In this document: piece after piece, positions 49,001 to 60,798 of the stretch | Layout of the letters: every line of letters begins with the position of its first letter | Position numbering within the stretch: the first letter of the stretch is position 1 | NCBI GenBank assembly: GCA_022813625.1 | Contig: JAKLMB010000005.1 | Coordinates: 434,001 to 498,000 of the forward strand | Reading direction: 5' to 3' | DNA: 64,000 nucleotides | Source of the DNA: Aaosphaeria pasadenensis | Lineage: Eukaryota; Ascomycota; Dothideomycetes; Pleosporales | Translations under genes and position numbers: made by a program | The notes under the pieces: model-generated | What the model was told of the DNA's origin: nothing | The model's input: the letters and a program-made list of their open reading frames with translations, nothing else | The model's database searches: none

Positions 49001-51457
49001 GTGCAGGCGCAGGCGCCGCGGCGCTTGGGCTTGCTGCTGCTGGCAAGCGGAACCAGTCCCCATCTCTTCGAGACGACCAGTACCAAGACGAGTATGATCA
49101 AGACTATCTAGGTGAGCAGTCATATGCGCCACAGCCGTACTACGGGCAAGGGGACCGTACGCCCACAAGGAGCCCCATGTGGAAAGACGAGGGTTATTCA
49201 TCTGCTAACCAACCTGGAGGCATTACGCCTGATCCTCGGCTGCGCGATCGTTCCAAGCTGTTCGATGACGATGGTCTTGGGGACTTCGACGCGGACAGCC
49301 TCGGAGATGCTGGCCTGTTTGCTCCAGGTGGAAAGCATGCACGCCACTTGAGCGGCAACTCCCATGGCATGTCGTCGCCTCTCTACGATGCTTCCACCGG
49401 CAAGGGCTTGGATAACATCCAGTCCAAGGATGTCGTAGCTCTCATGGACCACTTGACCGTCCGCGATGCGCAGCGCAATGCCCGCGACACCGAGATTCTC
49501 GTCACTTTGGTTCGCAGTGCAGCAGAGATGCGAAACCAGCTCGAGGAGGTCAAGCAGTTTATCAAGACTCAGGATACGATGATCATGAACCAGAACGACA
49601 AGAGAGCCGACCTAACGGAACAGCGAATCCTGGGTGGACCTCGCCCACAGCCTCTCGGCTCGCCCCGTGTTCCCCGGTCATCGACAGAGGATATTAACGA
49701 TGTGGAACAGAAGAAGAAGAGTGTGTTCAAGCGCGCAATCAAGGGGTTGGGCATGAAGGGCGACAATGACATCAAGAACATCGAGAAGATGCTTGTCCAG
49801 CTCTTGGGTGAAGTCGAAGGCCTGAAGCACGCACACCAACTGACGCTGGCTCAGCAGGCCACTTCCCAGAGCCTCAACTCGTATGAGAACCTCAGGGCGA
49901 GCGGCGATCCAGGCTATGAGCCGGAGGGTCGTGCTGGAACGGCTGGCACTGCTTCTTCGCCAGACCAGTCTACCTACGTGTCCAACCCGTCCTTGCGCCG
50001 GATTCAGGACATGTCCCAGGGCTTTGAAGTCCACCAACCTCACCGCATCAGCACAGTCGAGGAGGACGATGAGGAATACGCCGAGCATGACGAACCGTAC
50101 GAGAACACGGAGCGTATGACAACTCCCACACAGGAAGCTCGCCGCAACAACTCGATGAGCATGGATGCGTCTCCCCAGGCAGCAAGGGCTTACCGCGACT
50201 CAGCCAGCCTAGAGAACACGCCCAAACGCAAGCACAAATCGAACAACTCATCGATCTTTGGCATTCCCAAGATCTCCCGTTGGTCCAAGACTACCGCGTC
50301 TACCAATCCCGAGAGCCTTCCCCGCAACAGCGGTGGTTCTAACGAGCAGCGTCCGTACTCGAGCGCCTCCCGTTCTGGCTCGCAAATCAACATGGCCTTC
50401 TACCCTGAAGACCAGTACGAGGTCCAGGAGGACGACCGCCTGCGGTCAAATGTCTCTCTCGCTCGGGATGAGCAGCGCTCTATCCGGTCTGCATCCCCTC
50501 TCATCCCAGAGGAGGAGCCTCAATACGTTCTTGATGACCCCAAGTATCAGGCTCACCGCAACTCGTTGAACCTCCAGCACCCTCAACCACGCCAGGGTCC
50601 AACAGGTCGCCACCAGAATCACCTCGAGTCCCAGGCTCAGATCTACGACCCCAACCCGATTCGTTCGCCTGACTCCTTCGACCAGTGGGGCAGCAATCCC
50701 GCTCTTGCCCGCAACCGTCTGTCTGGCGGTGCTCCCGCCGGCAACCTCTCCCCCATCTCGTCTGAAGGTGGTTACAGCCAGCATTCGGCGTCCGACCAGG
50801 CGGCACCAGCACGTCCCCCAAAGATCCGCGATGATGGACCTTTGATTCCTCAACAACCTCTTGCTGGTCATGGCCAGACCAGACAGATGTACAGTGCTCA
50901 GACGGACTATGGCAATGGTAGCCCAGGCGCATTGACTCCATTGGCCCCAATCCAGGAGGTCCGTTACAGCCTCGAGACTGATACCGGGCATCATGTTAGT
51001 TAATCTTATTATTTTTCACGTTCAAGAACTAATTTTCTATACAGTACTCTCCTAGCCCATCTCCCAGGCCCAACAGCATGGGTCTCAACCCCGCATCGGC
51101 CATGAGCCCACAGCGCAAGATCACCGGCCCAAGGCCCATGGGAAGCCGCAGCCCCAGTGGACAACAAGGTCTGAGTGGCCAGGCCCAACTTCAGCACTCC
51201 GATACTGTGATCCGCAGGAAGCCCGTCGCTGGTATGTAATCTGTTTTGCCCGTTTCCCCCGCCGAAAGGACCTTGGACAATGGCCGATGGTACTTGCCGG
51301 TCAGGTAAGGATGCTGACCCAGCGTTGCGCTCCTTCTGCTGCTGCATTCTTCCTTCTTCCGTTCTATTGTGACGATGATTGCTGACATTTCGATTCAGAT
51401 TACGACAACGAGAGTTTGAAGAGCTACCGCAGCAGTCTCGATTCCGAGATCTTCTGA
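46057..51457 (+). CDS. Large low-complexity, coiled-coil-containing protein of unknown function
   Basis: Exons 46057-50994, 51045-51231 and 51399-51457, in phase, give 1727 residues. The protein is Ser/Arg/Glu-rich and mostly disordered, with conserved-looking islands. FSQTSLLIEYFEGGK lies near residues 61-75, with PSVRVRVTPS soon after. A helix KLLATVEDAIKRLILPELNALKEE starts near 325. A coiled-coil-like stretch about 1128-1190 runs from LMDHLTVRDAQRN to QDTMIMNQND. A basic block KKSVFKRAIKGLGMKG lies near 1220, followed by IEKMLVQLLGEVEGL. An Ala/Gly-rich segment (AAALGAGAGAAALGLAAAG, near 975) could be a membrane or amyloid-like patch. Large proteins of this kind in Pezizomycotina include septal-pore/Woronin-body tethers (Leashin); the N-terminal island reminds me of that group, at low confidence. 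A cortical or septal scaffold role is inference. Confidence 0.75.
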
Positions 51458-52354
51458 GTCACCTAATTCCTCTGCATATCATGGAAGCATGTAGACATTC
51501 CCGTCATCTCTCTGCACGACGCGAACCACAGACGTCGCTCGCGCACACGCTGCATTTGCATGGAGAATCCCGGAGTTTTCACCTCACATGTCGGTACGGT
51601 ACAGTCACCCACCCAAGGGGCATGCATTTCTCAGGAAGATACCTTTCCATTTCGTCTTTCATTGTTCCCCTCGGAGTTTAAAGGACTGTTGGTTTCCCAC
51701 TTCTTCATCGGGGAGCATTACCCATCATATCATAGCCCGTTACTCGCCCCTTCGATTCCCGCAGCAGAAAACACACACTACCACCATCACCTTATACACA
51801 CCATTTACCCCCACTTGTTTTTAATCGTCTTCTACGAGCATGAAACGAACACGTCACGAGATTACGATGGTCCTTTTTTGTCCCATTCCGTTCGAGGAGA
51901 AGAGAGATGGAGTGTCGAGTTGGGAGGAGGGGCCGTAATTGTCGAGGGATCAGTTTTTCATTTGGAGGTTTCTTTCGTTATTCGGGGGGTAAAAACGGAG
52001 AGAGAGAGAGGTGGATTGGCTCTCCTCGCTGGGCGATGGGGAAATACGGGGGGAAGGGGAGCGGGTGGATATTTGAGGGATGGGAGAGGATGGGATAGGA
52101 TAGGATAGCTAATTATAACGAATTTCCCCCCGGTTGAGATTTTTCTTCTGATGTGTGTGAGTGCTTGGTTTGGTTCTTTACTGTGAGGTGGTTTGATGTT
52201 GCGGAAGGGTCGATGCGGTTAGTTGGTGTCGTGGAGACGTCGTTCTGAACTTGTGATATATATAAATTCATGAAATCTTGAGTATCTACAACACGCCCTC
52301 CCATACAATCCTAATCCTATATACACTCCTCCTCCCCCCTACCGTACTATCACC
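51458..52354. other. Convergent 3' flank, no gene seen
   Basis: These are the 3' regions of the large gene (+) and the AhpD-like gene (-). A GGATA repeat occurs at about 52090-52108. Open frames here are compositional. Confidence 0.45.
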
Positions 52355-53233
52355 CTACAGCTTCGCCCTCACGATCCCCCCCGCAAACGACGACGCCCCC
52401 TCCCCTCCGGCCGCACCACTCAACGCACCAACAACCTGATCCACCTTCTCCAAAACCCACCCACACCCCTCATCCCCGACCAACCACTCCACCCCCTCCC
52501 TAGTCCCCGCCTCCCTCTCCCCCTCCCACGACCCATCCTCCCAGCTCTTCCTAAGTCCAAAAACATGGCTCAGCACCTGCGGCCCGACCCCCTGCTGCGC
52601 CCTCAGACACGCAATCGCCACAATACTCGTCGTCACTCTCCCCACATTCGCACCCGTCCGCCTCTCCGGATCCGAGAAAAGAGCCCCATACTCCCCCTCA
52701 ATGATAAAAACCGGCAAATCGGGATGCGCATCCGCGAGCTTGGCCTCGAGCTTCCGTGACAGCGGCCGGTACACGGACTCCCAGAGCTTGTTCCCCCTTG
52801 CCGTCACGCTCGGGATCGTCCCGGGCGTCAGGTGCCGCGTCGGCGTCGTCGATAGCAATGGCACGATGGAGGCGGGCAGCGAGGCACGGAAGGCGTTGAG
52901 GTTGTTAATCGTGCGGGGGACTCCGTTGAACCCGATGCATTTGAGGCCGACTTCGCGCATGAATTCTGCGATGGCGGCTCTTTCGCGGTCGGAGCGGACG
53001 GAGGGATCGCCTGCGGCGACGGAGAAGAGGGCGGCCATTGAGTCGGGGGAGTTCATGGTCATGGTCGCCGCGGTGGTGAGGGCGAGCCAGGAGGGGCGGT
53101 GGAGGGAGTGCGAGGAGGCTTCGGCGGCGATTTGGGCGTAGATGGCGCGGATGTTGGGGGGCGCGGGGAGGGGGCCTGGTCGCGCGTGGGGCGCGTTTAT
53201 GAGGGTTTTGAGGGCGGGGGATAGTTTGGACAT
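52355..53233 (-). CDS. AhpD/carboxymuconolactone-decarboxylase-like protein
   Basis: A single-exon frame from ATG 53233 to TAG 52355-52357 encodes 292 residues. The predicted fold is all-helical. The segment IAEFMREVGLKCIGFNGVPRTINNLNAFR matches fungal proteins placed in the AhpD-like superfamily, as do the preceding helices (SWLALTTAATMTMNSPDSMAALF). The bacterial AhpD CxxC redox pair is not present; only a lone Cys lies in this segment, so peroxide-reductase activity is doubtful. Alternatives are a mitochondrial or peroxisomal protein of unknown role. There is no signal peptide. The gene is divergent from nothing close by: the next gene starts 2 kb away. Confidence 0.6.
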   Translation of the reverse strand: MSKLSPALKTLINAPHARPGPLPAPPNIRAIYAQIAAEASSHSLHRPSWLALTTAATMTMNSPDSMAALFSVAAGDPSVRSDRERAAIAEFMREVGLKCIGFNGVPRTINNLNAFRASLPASIVPLLSTTPTRHLTPGTIPSVTARGNKLWESVYRPLSRKLEAKLADAHPDLPVFIIEGEYGALFSDPERRTGANVGRVTTSIVAIACLRAQQGVGPQVLSHVFGLRKSWEDGSWEGEREAGTREGVEWLVGDEGCGWVLEKVDQVVGALSGAAGGEGASSFAGGIVRAKL

Positions 53234-55201
53234 TTTGGGTGCTTGAGGAGGTTGTGTATGGAGTGAGGTAGGTGGAGGTGTGTTCCTGGGGAGGAATTGA
53301 GGTTGCTGGTGTGGAGATTCGCAATTGGGAGTACGATGTCAAGTCAAAGGAATTGAAAAGAGGGAGGAGAAAACGAAAGAGATGTTCCAATTGTTCAGGG
53401 TTGGGTATCGTGGGAAGGGAGAAGAGAAAAGAGAATCTTGAGGTTTCTTGTAGTGGATGATATGATGTCGTGAGGTGGAGCTACGGAGGTACATCTGGCT
53501 CCGAGTCGCTAGTTCGGATTACCGAGGATCGTGGCTCCCGAGCCCGTGCTGGGCAGTGGGGTGTGGTTTGTCTCAGCCTTCACGTGGGAATAGAGAAGCC
53601 ACACACGTGGTTGGTAACTACATCGTAATAACGAGACTGGAGAGGAAGACTTTTTCTTGGATTGTGGCATTGGTAGTTTGTGTATTTGTGTGGTGGTATA
53701 TAGAAGTACGGACCGAACACTCGGTTTCTTTTACTTTTTTCAGCAGTGTTCATAGTAACATTTCTGGAACTAATGTATATACTTTTGATACAAGAAAATA
53801 CACCAACCACACGACACAAGAGCTACATTCCTAATGATCTCTGACCATGTTGTTCGAACTTCCAGAATTGTACGAAAATAGAAATCAAGGCATACGGTCC
53901 CCTAGGTGTTCGGTAAAATTGCTGATGGCGTTCGACATATGTACCTCGAGTTCGTTTGCATGACTGCATAAGAACTTCGCTTCCAGATACGACGGAGTTG
54001 CGTCCCGCGTTGTGAAAGCGTGGCGTAGAGGGATACGACGGGACATGCATCGAATAGACCCTTACGATAGAAAGAGACATATTGCATGGTGTCCTGTTCG
54101 TTGGTTTCCCTTCCTTTTACAGGCATCTGATGGAGATGAATGAACGTCACATCCTCAGTTCGCAAAACCTGCAGCAGCAAATGTCTGTCCAAAGCGACTG
54201 TGACATACGGAGATGCAACGTCCAAGGTAAACATTAGATATTACGTAGCCTCGGCGGGCAGCCATGCATTGCTCAGTCTGCTCTGGTTCGTGAACCATTG
54301 CCTTTGGTCCGTGCGGAGATCTGCGCATACTTGTGTGAACGGCATCTTCCATTCTATTGATCAGACTCATTGCTTCTTCCCATGCGCAAATACAAGCCTT
54401 CAGAGGCCTATTAGTAGGCTCTGCGGGAAGCTTGTTTTGAAGATCAGTCACCGCACATCCCTCCATATGATGTTCTATCCGTAACGATCAACTGACCGGG
54501 CCAATCGCATCAACGACGCAGCCAATCTGCCGCATATTAAATCAGGCGATCAGTATACGGACACGTTGTAACCCCTACAATTACATGACGACGAAGAGAT
54601 GCTACATGTAATGTTACCGCACATTCGGCCATCGATCCGCATCGCAGTAATGGCACCATAATCTATGACAGATCTCGAGCGAGTCCTCGTACAAGTCCAT
54701 ATTTCTTTCCGCTCAATCTAGACACTACTACCCCAGACGATCGGAGGATAAAGAGGCAATATGACGAACAATCGTAAATACCCTTATACCCGGTCCCTTG
54801 CATCTGGAGACACTAGAACCTTTTTCGTCCCTTACTAGCTGTGACCTGCTCATTAAATCTGCTTGCTCGCGGATCTCGATCCCGGTCCCGATTCATTTGG
54901 GCACAGATTCGACTTTAATGTTGGCAATAAGGAAGCCGCGTCAGAGAGTGTCAAATGGTCGGAAGGAAAATTCTCGAAGATCGATCGTTTCCATGGGGCG
55001 ATACGATCTCTAAAAAGACGCTTCGTCCGCAATGCCGTGTAAACGCGCGCATCATGGGCTTTACTACACGATGTTAAGGACTTGAGACATGCTACGAGAA
55101 TGCTTTTCCATAGCCTACTAGCATTTCCTTGATCGATCCGTACAAGAGTAATAGCGAACCTGGCTGTCGATACTGCGTTACCACATCACGAAGCCGTCGA
55201 C
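53234..55201. other. 2-kb region with coding-like fragments but no intact gene
   Basis: Two overlapping minus-strand open frames (53902-54234 and 54155-54466) contain sensible-looking protein segments but no start-to-stop model, and no in-phase splice was found. They may be remnants of a lost gene. The rest is unremarkable upstream DNA of the FAD oxidase. Confidence 0.35.
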
Positions 55202-57230
55202 ATGATCTCCATCTCCTTACTCTTCACCACAGCACTGCTGTCGGTGCCCTCACACGCCCGCACACTCTTCCCATTCGAAAAGATCCAATTGACTCGAGAA
55301 TACATCGACACCCTCCCCGCCGAAGACCGCGCCCTCTTCGCCTTCGGCGACCAAACCATCGAGTCCAAAGCCGCCGTAGTACGCTGCCGCTACGCCCCAG
55401 ACGACGGCAAATGGCCCTCCGAAAAGGCCTGGACCAAACTCTCCAAGCAACTCAGCACCCCAACCGCCCTCATAAAAACCACCCCCCAATCCGCAGTCTG
55501 CTACCCGGGGACCAACGTCACCGACGACGCGAAGTGCCAGCAGCTCACAAGGGGCTACCAGGACTGGTCTACGCACGTCGACGACCCGACTGAGGTGTTC
55601 GCGCCGATATACCAGGGTCTGACGTGTACTCCGCCGGCGATCTATGATAGTGGGGGGTGTACGCTCGGTGGGTATCCGTCGTATGTTGTTAAGGCGAGCA
55701 CAGTGCTGGATATACAGCTTGGTATCAATTTCGCGCGTAATGATGGTGTTAGGCTTGTTGTGAAGAATACCGGGCATGATTACACGGGGAAGAGCGCGGG
55801 TCTCGGGGCGCTGAGTATCTGGACGCACGGGTTGAAGGATATACAGTACATCGAGAGTTATGTGGATGGGTCGGGGTATAAAGGTGCGGCGTTCAAAGCT
55901 GGTGCGGGTGTTCAGGTGTCTGAATTGTATAAGGCGGCTAGTGATCGTGGTGTCATGGTGGTGGGCAGTGATGCGCAGGTATGTATGCCACGAGCTCCTT
56001 CGGAGGACTTGCTGACGCCGATGGTAGACCGTGGGAATTATGGGCGGATACATACAGGGTGGTGGATACTCTCCACTCAGTACTTCCTACGGCCTCGCGG
56101 CGGATCAGGTTCTGGGCTTTGAGATCGTAACGCCCATCGGCGAATTCGTCACCGCCAACTCCACCAGCAATCCGGACCTTTTCTGGGCCCTTCGTGGAGG
56201 AGGCGGGGGAACATTCGGCGTCGTGACATCAGTGACAGTCAAAGCCTTCAAGGAAACGACGGTCACAGCAGCATCGTGGTCAATCGATAGTACGAAAGTC
56301 AGCGTAGATAGATTCTGGGACGCGGTCAGAGCATTCGTGGATCGATTCACCGTCAATGCTGACAACGGAACGTACGTCAAAATTCAACTAACCCCCAACG
56401 CCAACGGCAAAGACGCCATCTTCACCGTCCAACCCCTCTTCGCCCCAGGAAAGACCTCCAAAGACGTCAACGCCCTCCTCTCCCCCTACCAATCCCGACT
56501 CCAATCTCTCAACGTGCCCTTCTCCCCCAAGATCACGGAATACAAATCCTTCTACTCCGCCTGGCAGTCCGAATTCTCCACCACGTCCACGAACGCCGAC
56601 ATAGCATCCGTCTTCGGGTCGCGCCTCTTCCCCCGCTCCAACTTCGAATCCGAGATAGGCCGCAGCACCACGTTCAGCGTGCTCAGGGAGGCAGTCACGA
56701 CGGGTCACTCCGTCACCGCCGTCAACGTGGCGCCCACGCTCGCCCGCAGCGGAAACCCAGACAACGCCGTGAGCCCCGCGTGGCGAGGCGCGCTCCTCCA
56801 CGCTGTCGTACGCCGCACGTGGGCGTCGAAGTTGTCCACTGCGGATGTGCTCGCGGCGAGGAAGTCGTTTGAGGCGGGCATCATGCAGAAGTGGCGGGAC
56901 GTTGCGCCTGGCTCTGGAGCATACCTCAACGAGGCAGATCGCACGGAGCCGAACTGGCAGCAGAGCTTCTGGGGGGATAAGTATGCGAGGCTGCTGGCGA
57001 TCAAGAAGGATATTGATGTCAAGGACGTGTTTTGGGCGAACAATGCGGTGGGGAGCGAGGGGTGGTTTGTCGAGAATAGTAGCGGGTTGCCGGATGAGAA
57101 TGGGAAGTTGTGTAGGGTTGGGGTGACAGAGTCGTCGTCGACGACGAGGGCGAATGTTGCGACGCCTGCTGTCCGAGCTGTGCGTGGGATGTTGAGGAGA
57201 GTGGATGCTGTGCCTACGGGTGCAGTTTGA
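55202..57230 (+). CDS. Secreted FAD-linked oxidase (BBE/PCMH type)
   Basis: Exons 55202-55978 and 56028-57230 join across a 49-nt intron (GTATGT..GGTAG), giving 659 residues. A signal peptide is visible (MISISLLFTTALLSVPSHA). The PCMH-type FAD domain includes PSYVVKASTVLDIQLGINFA, LVVKNTGHDYTG with the His that normally links FAD covalently, the GGYIQGGGYSPLS loop and the DLFWALRGGGGGTFGVVTS motif. The second covalent anchor of bicovalent enzymes, a Cys just before the GG..GGG loop, is absent here (DAQTVGIMGG). The C-terminal berberine-bridge segment includes NVFWANNAVGSE-like VFWANNAVGSEGW. Such enzymes oxidise alcohols, sugars or specialised metabolites outside the cell or in the secretory path. 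The gene converges on the regulator at 57967. Confidence 0.9.
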
Positions 57231-57966
57231 GGGGACTTAAGAGTTGTGTCGAAAAAGAAAATTATATATCATTTGTCGGCGTTGGTAGTGTTCTTCAGCT
57301 CATATCATGGATAGAGGGTTCTTGCGTACAACTAAGTGGTATTCCTATTTCTTTCTCTCTGTCCACACATACCGGGCCCATTGTCTCCATCGGATTTTAA
57401 ACAAGTGCTATGAATCGAAAGGCCTCAAACCCAAGCCTTCTGTTTTGAATCTCGCTTAGTAGATACATTCCAGAATGATTCCATCTGAGAGTCTTTGTCC
57501 CTAACTCTCGCTTAGTAGAGATATTGCAGACTGAGACATTTTAGAATAGACCCATCGGAGACTATTTGTATAGAACCGAAGAGAGTTTTTGCAGAACTGA
57601 CTCGTATTAACATAAATGTCTTACCCCCCGTTCTGTCGGCATAGACACTGAGGCTGTCCACGTATTCAAATGCTTTGAAATTATATTGGTAAGTTTAAGC
57701 ATCAAGAATAGGGAAGCCGGTAGGTGGATTGTGCTTAAGGCAGATCGTTTGTGTACGATACTGTTTAAAAGAGCACAATCCCTCCATATTGATCGAGCTT
57801 GGTATGTATTTGCATTCGTGATATGATTGTGTGTAAATCCAGAGATGTCTCCTATCTCAGAATATCGAAGGGGATGTGCTGGGGCCACTCATGTTAAGTA
57901 AAAAATGTGTAGCCTGAAAATGCATCAGCAACAGAACACAATACTTTAAAACCTAAACGAAATGAC
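57231..57966. other. Tail-to-tail spacer with an imperfect duplication
   Basis: Between the oxidase (+) and the regulator (-). TCTCGCTTAGTAGA occurs at 57450 and again at 57506, each followed by related sequence (AGAATGATTCCATCTGAGA versus AGAATAGACCCATCGGAGA) at different spacing. This is an old, degraded duplication. Confidence 0.5.
57450..57570 (+). repeat. Imperfect direct duplication, two copies
   Basis: Two copies share an exact 14-bp start (57450-57463 and 57506-57519) and a similar later block offset by about 14 bp between copies, so an insertion or deletion separates them. Confidence 0.6.
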
Positions 57967-59515
57967 TTACCCGTCTGAAAGAGACTCCAGCTTACGATCT
58001 TTATTCTCCAGTGCCTTCCTGATGGGTGCAAGTTTCAATTCATCGCCCAGGTACTGTAGCCACTTGCTAGCGTACTCGCTGACCGGCGCTGGAGTGAGAG
58101 ATGCACTCCTTACCACGGAAAGTGGCCAGAGAAGAGAGTTTGCACTCGCCTTGTAGGTACCAGATGACGGGGACAGCTTTAATATAGGTGGCACACTCGC
58201 ACAGATATCGAGACCCATCCTTTCGACGGTATTTGCAGCCTGGGTTTGGAGGCTTTCCTTCGCGGCATCGGTCATTGTGGGATCGTGTGGTGTATATCCG
58301 TGTATTATCTCGTTGAGCAGAACTCTGATCATCCGGCATGAACTCCAAAATTGCGACGCCAGAAGGGTAGGATATTCGTAAACCGTGTCGCCGAAAGCTT
58401 CAGGGTATTTTGTGCGGCTGTCTTCCAATTTGTAATCCGGAATCAGCTGCATCAAGATCGTGAACTTGTAGTCTAGCATCATGGCGGCTTGGAGTACTTC
58501 TGGGACAGGCAATGCATCTTCTTTGATGTCGGCTGAGAGTTCTGTCAATTCTGCTAGCAGTGGCTCCAGCATCATTCGAGGATCGTCTTCTTTGAGCTGC
58601 TGTTTTGCTTCCGCGAACAATGCGCGAAGGTCTGGTGGTATACGACTTCGATTTTGGATACAACTGCTGCGAATGTTGTTACCAACTTGCTGGAACAGCC
58701 GCCAGCCCAACTCTGTTTCGAATTGTTTTTGGCCGCGAAGTTTGAGGATTGAAAGGGCACCCATAATGTGTGTCGTCCAATTGTTCAGCTCCTGAACGCC
58801 ATCCCAAACCATGGCTTCGAACAGGCTGAGCAATAAAACTGACACCAGGGTTTGGTCCTCTGTTGCAAGTGCTGGATTTCGCAGATTGGCATTGGTCCTA
58901 GTCAATGCATTGGCGTAGTGTGACCGGGCGGTTTCCATCAAGCTGATATCATCCGTATCCCTCGAAAAACTAGCCAATGCTGCTGCTTGCACGACTGATC
59001 GTAGTGGGCTGCCTTCAGCTGAGTTACTGTATAATTTAGGTAAGTAATCGAAGTGACTTCCTGGAACGTAAGAAGACATGAAGTTTATGACTCCAAAATC
59101 TTCAAGAGATAAGGTTACATGGGAATTCACGGGAACCAAGTCTTGGCTACCAGGACTAGAATGAGAAGAGGAGGAAGAGGTCGTCGAATAGTTTGGCGAA
59201 GACGACGTAGACCGGTTTTCTCGTTTGGCGATTTTGTCGTAACTTGCTTTTGCTTTGCGAACAGTAGTGGCATTCTCAGATCGCCAGAGCAGGTCGTCCA
59301 TGTTACGGTAACCAGGACATTCGATTGATATCTTGGAGCACTGAGTGCATCCTTCTGGCTTCCCATCACACTGTATGGAATCCATCAGCAAATGGAATTG
59401 CCAATGATAAACAAACATGGCACAGCGTGTCATAGGACTGAGCACGGATACTGACCTTGATTCTCCGACGACGGCATGAGTGACACCCCGCAGAGGGCTT
59501 TCCTCGATAGACCAT
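57967..59515 (-). CDS. Zn2Cys6 (Gal4-type) transcription regulator
   Basis: Exons 59515-59456 and 59370-57967 on the minus strand join in phase (GTCAGT..ACAG, 85-nt intron), giving 487 residues. The zinc cluster spans the intron: Cys at 11, 14, 21, 28, 31 and 38 fit C-x2-C-x6-C-x6-C-x2-C-x6-C. Basic residues RRRRIK lie between the second and third. A Ser-rich linker (about 75-95) follows. The rest is an all-helical fungal-regulator region (SLEDFGVINFMSSYVPG, then TEDQTLVSVLLLSLFEAM), as in many fungal-specific transcription factors. It would bind DNA in the nucleus, probably as a dimer. It sits tail to tail with the FAD oxidase, whose control is one possible target; this is inference. Confidence 0.9.
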
Positions 59516-59852
59516 ATCGGATATATGCGCGATGAGCCGTCTCGTAGATAGTGAGACGAACTTGAATAGGAAATGGATGCGGGAAGGCTTCGGAACTGAA
59601 TAATCTAAGCAGCCCCGTATATGTGTGGCTGCAAACGGCAAAAGAGTGGCTCAAACTTGAGGGTGAGCAAGGTAGAAAAGTGGCCTGGAGAGGACCTCAT
59701 GATGCTTGATGAGCGGGGAACGTTAGTGGTTGGATAGGGCGGTGCACAAGCTTCGGCCAAGCCGGAGACCCTGGTTCTGTCCAAAGCTGCGGGACGCCTT
59801 ATGGTGAATGTTGATGCCTATTGCCGCGCAACAACAGCGTTCTTTTAGCCCC

Positions 59853-59898
59853 TATCTGGACTAGCAGTAAGGCCATTCGTAAACGGCTAGTCCAGATA
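59853..59898. repeat. Perfect 13-bp inverted repeat (hairpin, 20-nt loop)
   Basis: TATCTGGACTAGC at 59853-59865 pairs exactly with GCTAGTCCAGATA at 59886-59898. It is not followed by a T run, so it is not a typical terminator. It may be a mobile-element end or a recombination scar. Confidence 0.8.
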
Positions 59899-60034
59899 TG
59901 GACCAAAAATACGATAGTGATGCAAGGAACAGCAAATTTACGACTTTGGCCATTCAGCATCTATCAGGCATCTATTCTACTTAAATGTTCTACTCAACAT
60001 TTGAAGGTAGTTCTGTCTGAATCTCAAAAATACC

Positions 60035-60259
60035 ATGTCAATTCTAGTCCAGCCTGTATCTGACGCCGACCTTCATCAAGCATGCATAATCGAAGATGCA
60101 GCTTCTGCCGACATTGACATCAATCTCATCCTCTTTCCTGGTCCATCTCCTCCCGAATCCCAGAAAAAGCGTGTCGATGGTCTGATACAGCTGCGAAAAG
60201 ACGACCCCACGGTAGTCTATCTCCAAGCCATTGACACCGATTCAAAGATTTGGAGGTAG
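60035..60259 (+). pseudogene. Truncated GNAT acetyltransferase-like fragment
   Basis: A 74-residue frame starts MSILVQPVSDADLHQACIIE and includes INLILFPGPSPPESQKKRVDG. This matches the N-terminal part of fungal GNAT-family N-acetyltransferases as I know them, with the first strand, helix alpha-1 and following helix. It stops (SKIWR, stop) before the acetyl-CoA-binding R/QxxGxG/A loop and the C-terminal strands, which are not found downstream in any frame. A GTAGTA at the break could be a donor, but no in-phase continuation was seen. It is read as a remnant, possibly still transcribed. Confidence 0.55.
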
Positions 60260-60788
60260 TAGACATTGACTTCAGGCCTCTGGGTGGCCCAATATACAAG
60301 CAGCCTTTGATGATGCTGGAAATCTCTGAATCACGATAAGCAGCAAGATGTAAAATAAAGCAGCCCAGTGCTGTATTCTTACGATTGGTAGCTCGGTAGA
60401 ATGCATCACAAAGGTTTGGAGGCCTGACTGACTTTTGCTATTCGATCGACAGGATTGATAACCTCTTGAGCCTATGAGAGTTCGAGGAAAGCATCGCTCA
60501 TCCCGGACATGGAAGAGCAAAGTTGAAGCAAGCTGCGGCTGATGACATAGTGTTGGGAAGTGGAGGATTTTCGTGTGCCATCGTCGAATGGAGTCGACAG
60601 CGCGAAGCGCTAATGAAATGCATGCCCGTCTAGGATTAGCGCAGTCCTTCACTAGCCACAGCCTCAGGAGCTTACTCGTAGGATTATGTCCGTCAATCAG
60701 AAAACATCCAGATTCTCGCTAATGAAGAGGTTTCCTATTTGGTCCATATTCGCGGAGACGTCAAGATTTCTCCATGAGCAATGTGTTG

Positions 60789-60798
60789 TATATATAAG
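60789..60798 (+). promoter_or_regulatory. Probable TATA box of the DUF7702-like gene
   Basis: TATATATAAG lies 134 nt before the ATG at 60933 and is followed by a CA/CT-rich leader, the usual look of a fungal core promoter. Confidence 0.5.
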
